A stretch of 64,000 nucleotides of DNA, taken from contig VFIW01000088.1 in NCBI GenBank assembly GCA_006386115.1, positions 1 through 64,000 of the forward strand, given 5' to 3'. The position numbers and the translations under genes are program-made. The notes below the pieces were generated by a model, which saw nothing but the letters and a program-made list of their open reading frames with translations, was not told the DNA's origin and made no database searches. Shown one piece after another: positions 29,447 to 37,967 of this stretch. Source of the DNA: Globisporangium splendens. Its lineage: Eukaryota; Oomycota; Peronosporomycetes; Pythiales; Pythiaceae. The first letter of the stretch is position 1. The number at the start of each line of letters is the position of its first letter.

Positions 29447-32400
29447 TTAGTACCTTGAAGGCTCGACCGAGTCCACTTCCATGGTGACTTGAGCCATGAT
29501 CACCGAAAGAGCTAACCACTCGCTGAGCTCCTCTCCACTCTTGAAGGCTGCTTTGAGTTCTCTGGTTTGTTTCAACATCGCACACAAGTCTTCAATCGCC
29601 TCGTACAGGATGTCTGGGTCTTCGGCGTCACTGGACCCGAACGTCTGCAGCTCCTCCTCATACACCACTGTGCAGATGATGTAGCGGCTGAGCTTCTCTA
29701 GCTGGGTCGGGTGACAAAGTCGCAGAACTTCAAGGCCACCATACTTTATTTTTTCTAGCGTCAACCAGTCTTCCTTGGAGTTGAGCAGTGCCACCCGTTG
29801 TTGCTTCGTGGTTGCCGTTGCAATCCTGTCAAACCAACCTGTGATCCATACCCTGGTTTCTGCTTGATCGGTGCGGTATGAAAGACGTTTGAGTCCTTCC
29901 TCAATCACCTGTCCGCGCAGAACTTGCGTCAAGTCCACTAGCGTTGGCCCGCTGAGATGGTTCAGCACATGATGCGGCCCTGGCGACGTCTTCAACATCG
30001 CTAGAATTCGCTCCCACTCATTGAGAGCCGCCTGCGTCCATACATCACGATTAGACGAGAGCAGTGGAAAGGAGCACTTGGTTTCTTGCTTCCATTGCTC
30101 CTGGAACCCTTCCCAATGCTCCTGCAGCGTGCGCTCGAGGTCTCTTCGTTTCTGCATGGAGTCTCCTTCGACCGCCAAACGTCTCGAGAGCGTTTTGGTT
30201 TTCTTGAGGGGGATATTGGGGCTGTTCAGGTTTATCGCGACGTCACCATCTATTGCTGTGAGCATCAGGGTTTCGTCTCTCTCTCGCTTCCTGGGTTGTT
30301 GAGGTAACTCGATTGTGGGCGAGTGATATACCACAAGCTGATTCTCCTGCGATGCGAACGACCAGCCGTGTTGTCCGCTGAGCTGGTTTGGCTCGAACTT
30401 TTCTCGCTCGTCCGGCGATGGAGTCCACACTGACTCTCCCAAACTGGAATTGTCGCTGTCCTCCATCGAATCGTCTGTTTCTCGATCGTCTTCGAATTGA
30501 CCAGATCGGTCCGTCTTGAACCCCGCCTTGCTCCTCACGGATCCTTGGAGATGCTTCGCTAGTGATGAGCTCGTCATATTCGCCAGTGGCGTTGGGTCGT
30601 TCAGGGTTCTGAAATGCAGACTGTTGTAGTGTTCGTTTGCGAATTTCATCACAATTGGTAGCGGACAGCTCGTGGCCACTGCTTCGTTTGTGTCTTGACG
30701 GAGCTCGTCTTCCCATTGCTTCCCTGTGCACACATGTTCTTTGGCTGGCAAAAACTGGCCGCCTCCATGGACTCTGGATTGCGGCTTGTAAATTGCAAAG
30801 CCCTTACGGTCTCCGTACGTTGTCTCGATGAGCACGAAGATTTTTCTCTGCAAAGCCTTGGCAGCCATCCGCAAGGACTCTGGCCCACCCCACAGGGATC
30901 CTGGCAGCGTGGAAGATCGGCTGGAGGAGCTGCTTGCGATATCGCTGAAATAGTCGAGAACATCTGCTCTCCTTTCTTTTGGGCTCATTTTCCGATCCCC
31001 TCTCCCCAGTGCTTCGAGTATTCCCAAATGAGTTCCTTCAGGAAATTCGAGATCGAAGTTGAGCCGTGCTGCCGCGTTCATGCTTTGCTTGATTCTGCTC
31101 GCCGTGGCCTCGAGCAGCTTCTCATTGGCCTTGTTGTCATGCACGATTTGGAGCATCGCTTCCGCCACTGCATAAAATTGGCAGTTTCCGGTAGGGGGTG
31201 TTGTTGCTTCTGCAAGTCCGTTGGCGTCCATCACGTCTTGAATCGTGTACTCCCCATCCCAGTCCATGATGTCGTTACGATTCGGGTTGAGCTCGGTTTG
31301 TCTTTCCACGTGCACCTTCATTAACTCGTCCATATCTCGTCGGAAGCGCATCAGCTCTTTTGCCCACCGGATGTCATCCTTGGAAATTTGTCTTGGACCG
31401 TTTTTCTGGCTTGCCTTTGACGCGGGTCCTTTTGTGTTCGCTGCTCCCCCGTTTAGTTTCGCCTTCGCCTGCTCTTTGAGATTGCCGGTTTGTTGTCCTG
31501 AAGTTCCTGTTTTCACTGTAAACGACACATTTTTTGTTAGATTATTTGGGTTGGGGTTCGGTTGTGGGCTGGACGTGTTGGTCTCGTCAGGCGTCACGGG
31601 ATTCGTGTTCTCGCTCGGCTTGTTTTCCCCCCTGGCGTGAGGATCCTCTGTTGCGGGTTGAAGTGGCTGTTTCTGTTTGTCGATGCCATCTGAGACAGAC
31701 TCCTTAATTTCCGCTGCACTGGTGAAAGTGGCTGGCTTTCTCGGGAGTTTACTCACGATCTCATCGTCTGCGTGAATACAGTTGTTAGTTTTTAGTTCCT
31801 GTTCCGTTGCCTTACACGCTCGCGCGAAATGTCCCGCTGCTCCACAGATTAAACAAGGAGCCATTCGGTACTTGAATGCGTGGTGAAGGATGATCGTTCG
31901 CCCTCGCCAAATAATTCGCCTGACATCGATAAGCGCTTTTGGACACAATTCCTCTTCAAAGAGTACCTCCCACAACTGCGATTGGTGGGATATTGGACCG
32001 TATTTATCGAGTGGGTAGGCGTAGAATCGCTTGCCTGTCGTCTGCTTCAAGTATTCTAAAAACAGGGACATATTCATTGAGCGAGCAGTGTTCAACAGTT
32101 GAATTTTGTACCTGGATCTCGATTCTGCATTCTGTAGCCCGTCAGCTCCCAATTGCCTGTTCCACACGCTGTCTGCCTCCGGTCGCTCTCCGGTTGTCTC
32201 CGTCGGATGCGCGGATATGAGATGTACCAATTGGCGTCGGAAGGGGATCGTCATTCTGTCCCATTTCGCAGCTGTGCTCCTGTCAAAGAAATAGAAGTGG
32301 AGTGAGTGAGTGCTGTCGTTATATTCCGCAGCTTTGAGGTCTCTCAGCATCGCCATTGTCTCTTCCATTTTGCCGTCATTGCGGAATCTCGCTGCTTGCA

Positions 32401-33424
32401 AGATGGCTTCCACGATTCGTCCGGTCGACTGATGATCTTTGTAGACTTGCGTCGCATCCGATAATTTGCCGACCAGCTCTCCTTCCACCTGAGCTGCGAT
32501 GGTATTCTGGAAACAGAAGAGGGTGTCCCCATCACACATTCGTCGTAGGAATTGAGGCAAGTGTCGAATCAGGAGTTCGCCTTCCACGATCGCTAGCATA
32601 ATGTCCCATTCCACCGTTGCCGGCTGGCGCAGGGTCACTGAGTACTCGAACTTTTGCTTGCAGTGTCGGATCATGTTGCGTTGTTCCTCCTCCGAGTATT
32701 TGTTCGATTTGAAAATGAAGGGCTGGGTGCCTTGCTCTTTGACGTTTGTTTGAGTGTTGGTGCTCGTTTGCGAACCCCATGGCGTAGCCTTGGTTTCTGC
32801 TGCGAGCCTGTTTTGGTCAATTCTCTTTTGGATAAGCGCTACCACTGTCCACGACGACCGGTGCATATCCTTGCATAAATCTTGGATCGTCCGCTTCCAC
32901 TCCGGAAAGGACTTTCCCTTTTCAATTGCTAGTAGACGGAATAGGTCCACCAGCGCGTCCGCTTCTTCTCCGTTTAGTGTTGGGTAATTGTCGTTCGCCT
33001 TTTTTGGTTTCTCCAGAATCCGCATCCCGTTGTAAAGAGCTGTGAACATTAACCGCACTTCGTATTCAATCTCCACTCTGTTGACCGCGTTTGGTGACAC
33101 ACGCAACTTCGCCGAGAGGGCTTCGTATCTCTCCACTGGTGCAGTCTCCGTCGACGCTTCTTTTCGAGAGCCTTCCGCATGCGTTGGCGTCGTACCTTCC
33201 TCAATGGCCCCAGACTTGTCTTGTCCTCCAGCTTTTAATTGGTCCTTATCGTTCGTGCGCACAGGATCTGGGGCTCCCCCTTTCCCGTGCTGTGACGCTC
33301 GTACTGCCATCTCTGCATCGCCTTCCGCCCGCCCACTCCGCAGCGTGATGGCGGTCTTCGTGGAAACTCCGTCCGGAGCTTCCTTCCGCGCAGCCCCCTC
33401 CTTTGGTTGCTCCATGTTCATCAT
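29447..33424 (-). CDS. LINE1 copy 1: ORF1 with CCHC knuckle and OTU-like protease
   Basis: The protein has 1325 residues from ATG 33424-33422. It has a charged N-terminus, a CCHC zinc knuckle at about residues 520-535 (CLICGAAGHFARAC) and a region at about 740-940 with the hallmarks of an OTU cysteine protease: the nucleophile block PTGNCQFYAVAEAM and the distal histidine block EHYNSLHF. The residue three before the Cys is Thr where classic OTU proteins have Asp. A second acidic, Ser-rich segment and a helical C-terminal domain follow. OTU domains cleave ubiquitin chains. Here the domain could process retrotransposon proteins or counter ubiquitin-based host control (inference). This ORF is uninterrupted. 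Confidence 0.8.
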   Translation of the reverse strand: MMNMEQPKEGAARKEAPDGVSTKTAITLRSGRAEGDAEMAVRASQHGKGGAPDPVRTNDKDQLKAGGQDKSGAIEEGTTPTHAEGSRKEASTETAPVERYEALSAKLRVSPNAVNRVEIEYEVRLMFTALYNGMRILEKPKKANDNYPTLNGEEADALVDLFRLLAIEKGKSFPEWKRTIQDLCKDMHRSSWTVVALIQKRIDQNRLAAETKATPWGSQTSTNTQTNVKEQGTQPFIFKSNKYSEEEQRNMIRHCKQKFEYSVTLRQPATVEWDIMLAIVEGELLIRHLPQFLRRMCDGDTLFCFQNTIAAQVEGELVGKLSDATQVYKDHQSTGRIVEAILQAARFRNDGKMEETMAMLRDLKAAEYNDSTHSLHFYFFDRSTAAKWDRMTIPFRRQLVHLISAHPTETTGERPEADSVWNRQLGADGLQNAESRSRYKIQLLNTARSMNMSLFLEYLKQTTGKRFYAYPLDKYGPISHQSQLWEVLFEEELCPKALIDVRRIIWRGRTIILHHAFKYRMAPCLICGAAGHFARACKATEQELKTNNCIHADDEIVSKLPRKPATFTSAAEIKESVSDGIDKQKQPLQPATEDPHARGENKPSENTNPVTPDETNTSSPQPNPNPNNLTKNVSFTVKTGTSGQQTGNLKEQAKAKLNGGAANTKGPASKASQKNGPRQISKDDIRWAKELMRFRRDMDELMKVHVERQTELNPNRNDIMDWDGEYTIQDVMDANGLAEATTPPTGNCQFYAVAEAMLQIVHDNKANEKLLEATASRIKQSMNAAARLNFDLEFPEGTHLGILEALGRGDRKMSPKERRADVLDYFSDIASSSSSRSSTLPGSLWGGPESLRMAAKALQRKIFVLIETTYGDRKGFAIYKPQSRVHGGGQFLPAKEHVCTGKQWEDELRQDTNEAVATSCPLPIVMKFANEHYNSLHFRTLNDPTPLANMTSSSLAKHLQGSVRSKAGFKTDRSGQFEDDRETDDSMEDSDNSSLGESVWTPSPDEREKFEPNQLSGQHGWSFASQENQLVVYHSPTIELPQQPRKRERDETLMLTAIDGDVAINLNSPNIPLKKTKTLSRRLAVEGDSMQKRRDLERTLQEHWEGFQEQWKQETKCSFPLLSSNRDVWTQAALNEWERILAMLKTSPGPHHVLNHLSGPTLVDLTQVLRGQVIEEGLKRLSYRTDQAETRVWITGWFDRIATATTKQQRVALLNSKEDWLTLEKIKYGGLEVLRLCHPTQLEKLSRYIICTVVYEEELQTFGSSDAEDPDILYEAIEDLCAMLKQTRELKAAFKSGEELSEWLALSVIMAQVTMEVDSVEPSRY

Positions 33425-33643
33425 GGTGACCTCAGGAGAAAGCTGTCGCTTGTCGCTCTTTATAGAGGCTTGTATACTCAGTTCAGTATACTCACCCCTT
33501 TCCGATGATCTTTGTAGTGGCCTGTCGATTGTCGTCGTGGTACTTATACTCTCGATACAAACAGCTGGTACCAATGCTGTCTGTCCTTTATAAGGCAAGA
33601 TCGAAAGTGGTCAACACTAAAGTAGGGCACAGCCGCACTTTCA

Positions 33644-33730
33644 TGTAATGGTTAGGTATAGCCTATTACACTAACTGGACCACATCACTTGAAGGCAGAC
33701 CAAATATAGTAGTGTGGTACACACCAAACC
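33644..33730 (+). mobile_element. LTR-start-like fragment upstream of the coiled-coil gene
   Basis: TGTAATGGTTAGGTATAGCC followed by TATTACA, and further on GTGTGGTACACACC, resembles the first 80-90 bases of the solo LTR at 22538 (TGTAATGG ... CCATTACA ... GTGTGCCACACACC). It is short and diverged. It lies 58 bases before the start codon of the next gene. Confidence 0.4.
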
Positions 33731-33787
33731 AGGAGTTTCCTAAACTAAACACAAGAAACAAAACCGCCATTCAGAATTTTGAACGCC

Positions 33788-34770
33788 ATGGCCACCATGG
33801 ACACGCTTCGATCGCTGGAGCACGAAATTCTTCACAATGAGGACCTTCGTAGTCGTGAGGTGTTCTTAGCCGCGCTTCGCTCTCTCCAGCATGAGCAGCA
33901 GCGCGCACAGACCGCGGAGAACGCCCTCGCGCAGGAACGCCAACATGCAGATGCTGCTGAAGTGCGTGCCAGTACTGCTGAAGAGCGTGCAAGTGCTGCT
34001 GAAGTGCGTGCCAGTGCTGCTGAAGAGCGTGCAAGTGCTGCTGAAGAGCGTGCCAGTGCTGCTGATGCGCGCGGAGACCGCATGGAGACCACACTGACAG
34101 AGATTAGAGACGAGCTCCGTCAAGTGCACAGCTATGCACGCAGGACACACAACACGCTCACGGCCGCTGTGGACAAGTCATCCCAGCTCTTCAATGCACT
34201 CTCACACAGCCATCCCAAATCAATCGTCAATCCACGCGGGCGAAAATTCCAGCCGGGGATTGCTGTGCTTGATGTGTCCGCGTGTCCTAAGCAGCGCTGC
34301 ATTTACGGCAGTGAATGGCCGCGTCTGTACAAGATGATCGAGGGACAGCGAGACAAGCATGTGAATCCTACAATCAAAGAGCTGGAAAAAGAAGGAGGCT
34401 TCGTTGTCCGAAGTTGGCAGTACTACCCGAATGGCATCACACACCGCGACAACCTCAAGCGCAACCTGGACGATTGGCTTCAAGAGCAGGTATGACCATG
34501 GTTTATGACGTGAAATACTACGCTTGAACTAACAGACACGTTCTCCTCTCTCGTCAAGCCCAGTGCGGAGCCCGCGCAAAAGAAGTCGCGTCGTTCATCA
34601 AAATCGCTGTGTACGGGTTCAATCCCGACTGCGGTTTCGATGCGGAGAGATTCTTAGGTTACTTCGACATGATCGTAGATGAAGCGGTGCGTATGCCTGT
34701 GGAGTATGGCCGAGAGGCGTATCCGATTGAGGCCGTACCGGTAGCTCGCTTTCTTGTCGAAGCACAATAG
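33788..34770 (+). CDS. Two-exon coiled-coil protein with virus-like C-terminal domain
   Basis: The first ATG is 33788 (a second at 33797). Exon 1 (33788-34489) and exon 2 (34564-34770) give about 302 residues. Residues about 20-110 form a coiled coil with five or six 7-residue units (AAEERAS/AAEVRAS, 21-base DNA repeats at 33955-34070). A domain follows with KMIEGQRDKHVNPTIKELEK and NGITHRDNLKRNL, which has the same 'GQ...V ... NGI' layout as the virus-like gene at 23189-23893. Exon 2 is compact and mixed (FIKIAVYGFNPDCGF, FLGYFDMIVDEAV). It sits alone between the arms of IR1. Family assignment is by motif resemblance only. It looks intact. Confidence 0.6.
33955..34070. repeat. 21-bp tandem repeat coding for heptads
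   Basis: GCTGCTGAAGAGCGTGCAAGT-type units are repeated five to six times with one or two changes each. The 21-base period equals one coiled-coil heptad. Confidence 0.85.
34490..34563 (+). other. Predicted intron (74 bases)
   Basis: The donor is CAGAGCAG-like GAGCAG|GTATGA at a codon boundary, a CTAAC branch site lies at 34529-34533, and the acceptor is AAGCCCAG|TGCGGA. Unspliced, the frame stops at once (TGA 34493-34495). Spliced at this acceptor, 68 further codons are open. The upstream AG sites at 34535 and 34558 would give shorter or poorer frames. Confidence 0.65.
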
Positions 34771-35131
34771 TAGAGGTATCGTTACTCTTTGATCCTGATA
34801 CCAAGTCCATGAGTATACCCGTCGGTCCGCGCGCGATCTTGATACCAAGTATATGAGTATATCCGTTGGTCGCTCTTGCAATCTTTATCTGACCAACAAC
34901 TCTCCAAATCCAGAATATAATCAGAAACGAGAAAATACTAGCTGTGTAGCGAATCGTGCTTCTTGCTGAGGATGCCAATTGAATTGTGATTGAAATGAAA
35001 GTTGCTGCCTACCTTTTGCTTCGACAGCAACGAATGCAGATGACTAATTACTTCGAAATGACTAGCTACCACCAAATGAGTCACTACACTAAATGACTCA
35101 CCAGAGAGATGAGTCACTATACATAATGACT
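34771..35131. other. Non-coding stretch with short repeats
   Basis: I see no gene here. 34795-34880 holds an imperfect direct repeat of about 50 bases (TGATACCAAGT ... ATGAGTATA ... CCGT.GGTC, twice). 35040-35127 holds three TGAGTCA/TGACTCA sites within repeated AAATGA.TCAC phrases. AT-rich elsewhere. Confidence 0.6.
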
Positions 35132-35133
35132 GC

Positions 35134-35949
35134 GTGTGGAACAGGCAATTGGGAGCTGACGGGCTACAGAATGCAGAATCGAGATCCAGGTACAAAATTC
35201 AACTGTTGAACACTGCTCGCTCAATGAATATGTCCCTGTTTTTAGAATACTTGAAGCAGACGACAGGCAAGCGATTCTACGCCTACCCACTCGATAAATA
35301 CGGTCCAATATCCCACCAATCGCAGTTGTGGGAGGTACTCTTTGAAGAGGAATTGTGTCCAAAAGCGCTTATCGATGTCAGACGAATTATTTGGAGAGGG
35401 CAAACGATCATCCTTCACCACGCATCCAAGTACAGAATGGCTCCTTGTTTAATCTGTGGAGCAGCGGGACATTTCGCGCGAGCGTGTAAGGCAACGGAAC
35501 AGGAACTAAAAACTAACAACTGTATTCACGCAGACGATGAGATCGTGAGTAAACTCCCGAGAAAGCCAGCCACTTTCACCAGTGCAGCGGAAATTAAGGA
35601 GTCTGTCTCAGATGGCATCGACAAACAGAAACAGCCACTTCAACCCGCAACAGAGGATCCTCACGCCAGGGGGGAAAACAAGCCGAGCGAGAACACGAAT
35701 CCCGTGACGCCTGACGAGACCAACACGTCCAGCCCACAACCGAACCCCAACCCAAATAATCTAACAAAAAATGTGTCGTTTACAGTGAAAACAGGAATTC
35801 AGGACAACAAACCGGCAATCTCAAAGAACAGGCGAAGGCGAAACCAAACGATGGAGCAGCGAACGCAAAAGGACCCGCGTCAAAGGCAAGCCAGAAAAAT
35901 GGACCAAGACAAATTTCCAAGGATGACATCCGGTGGGCAAAAGAGCTGA
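35134..35949 (+). pseudogene. LINE1 copy 2: ORF1 fragment with CCHC knuckle
   Basis: This corresponds to copy 1 ORF1 from just before YKIQLLNTARSMNMSLF to the region after the knuckle CLICGAAGHFARAC. At about 35800 (TVKTGIQDNK against TVKTGTSGQQ) a one-base change shifts the frame, which ends at 35949. It lacks the first third of ORF1. Confidence 0.8.
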
Positions 35950-37853
35950 TGCGCTTCCGACGAGATATGGACGAGTTAATGAAGGTGCACGTGGAAAGAC
36001 AAACCGAGCTCAACCCGAATCGTAACGACATCATGGACTGGGATGGGGAGTACACGATTCAAGACGTGATGGACGCCAACGGACTTGCAGAAGCAACAAC
36101 ACCACCTACCGGAAATTGCCAATTTTATGCAGTGGCGGAAGCGATACTCCAAATCGTGCATGACAGCATGGCCAATGAGAAGCTGCTCGAGGCCACGGCG
36201 AGCAGAATCAAGCAAAGCATGAACGCGGCAGCACGGCTCAACTTCGATCTCGAATTTCCTGAAGGAACTCATTTGGGAATACTCGAAGCACTGGGGAGAG
36301 GGGATCGGAAAATGAGCCCAAAAGAAAGGAGAGCAGATGTTCTCGACTATTTCAGTGATATCGCAAGTAGCTCCTCCAGCCGATCTTCCACGCTGCCAGG
36401 ATCCCTGTGGGGTGGGCCAGAGTCCTTGCGGATGGCTGCCAAGGCTTTGCAGAGAAAAATCTTCGTGCTGATCGAGACAACGTACGGAGACCGTAAGGGC
36501 TTTGCAATTTACAAGCCGCAATCCAGAGTCCATGGAGGCGGCCAGTTTTTGTCAGCCAAAGAACATGTGTGCACAGGGAAGCAATGGGAAGACGAGCTCC
36601 GTCAAGACACAAACGAAGCAGTGGCCACGAGCTGTCCGCTACCAATTGTGATGAAATTCGCAAACGAACACTACAACAGTCTGCATTTCAGAACCCTGAA
36701 CGACCCAACGCCACTGGCGAATATGACGAGCTCATCACTAGCGAAGCATCTCCAAGGATCCGTGAGGAGCAAGGCGGAGTTCAAGACGGACCGATCTGGT
36801 CAATTCGAAGACGATCGAGAAACAGACGATTCGATGGAGGACAGCGACAATTCCAGTTTGGGAGAGTCAGTGTGGACTCCATCGCTGGACGAGCGAGAAA
36901 AGTTCGAGCCAAACCAGCTCAGCGGACAACACGGCTGGTCGTTCGCATCGCAGGAGAATCAGCTTGTGGTATATCACTCGCCCACAATCGAGTTACCTCA
37001 ACAACCCAGGAAGCGAGAGAGAGACGAAACCCTGATGCTCACAGCAATAGATGGTGACGTCGCGATAAACCTGAACAGCCCCAATATCCCCCTCAAGAAA
37101 ACCAAAACGCTCTCGAGACGTTTGGCGGTCGAAGGAGACTCCATGCAGAAACGAAGAGACCTCGAGCGCACGCTGCAGGAGCATTGGGAAGGGTTCCAGG
37201 AGCAATGGAAGCAAGAAACCAAGTGCTCCTTTCCACTGCTCTCGTCTAATCGTGATGTATGGACGCAGGCGGCTCTCAATGAGTGGGAGCGAATTCTAGC
37301 GATGTTGAAGACGTCGCCAGGGCCGCATCATGTGCTGAACCATCTCAGCGGGCCAACGCTAGTGGACTTGACGCAAGTTCTGCGCGGACAGGTGATTGAG
37401 GAAGGACTCAAACGTCTTTCATACCGCACCGATCAAGCAGAAACCAGGGTATGGATCACAGGTTGGTTTGACAGGATTGCAACGGCAACCACGAAGCAAC
37501 AACGGGTGGCACTGCTCAACTCCAAGGAAGACTGGTTGACGCTAGAAAAAATAAAGTATGGTGGCCTCGAAGTTCTGCGACTTTGTCACCCGACCCAGCT
37601 AGAGAAGCTCAGCCGCTACATCATCTGCACAGTGGTGTATGAGGAGGAGCTGCAGACGTTCGGGTCCAGTGACGCCGAAGACCCAGACATCCTGTACGAG
37701 GCGATTGAAGACTTGTGTGCGATGTTGAAACAAACCAGAGAACTCAAAGCAGCCTTCAAGAGTGGAGAGGAGCTCAGCGAGTGGTTAGCTCTTTCGGTGA
37801 TCATGGCTCAAGTCACCATGGAAGTGGACTCGGTCGAGCCTTCAAGGTACTAA
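35949..37853 (+). pseudogene. LINE1 copy 2: ORF1 rest with OTU-like protease
   Basis: This 634-codon frame carries the C-terminal half of ORF1 with PTGNCQFYAVAEAI and EHYNSLHF intact and only a few substitutions against copy 1 (for example a Met for Lys after the nucleophile region). It is cut off from the knuckle region by the frameshift near 35800, with the overlap of stop and start at 35949 being accidental. Confidence 0.8.
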
Positions 37854-37967
37854 AGGCGCAACACCAACAGGTAACCAAGGTGGCAGTAGCCCAGGCACAG
37901 AAATGTACGCCGCGCTACATGCCCTCAAGAATGCATTTTACAAAAACCAAAAAAAGGAAAAAAGACC

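Larger units (their letters stand above)
24666..33600 (-). mobile_element. LINE1 copy 1 (non-LTR retrotransposon with OTU-like domain)
   Basis: On the minus strand it has ORF1 (CCHC knuckle, OTU-like protease), ORF2 (EEP endonuclease, RT), a broken linker and an RNase H. A short 3' region ends near 24666. The sequence upstream of ORF1 has TTATAAAG near 33590 on this strand. The part 24666-32168 is repeated in inverted orientation at 35132-42634. Confidence 0.85.
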
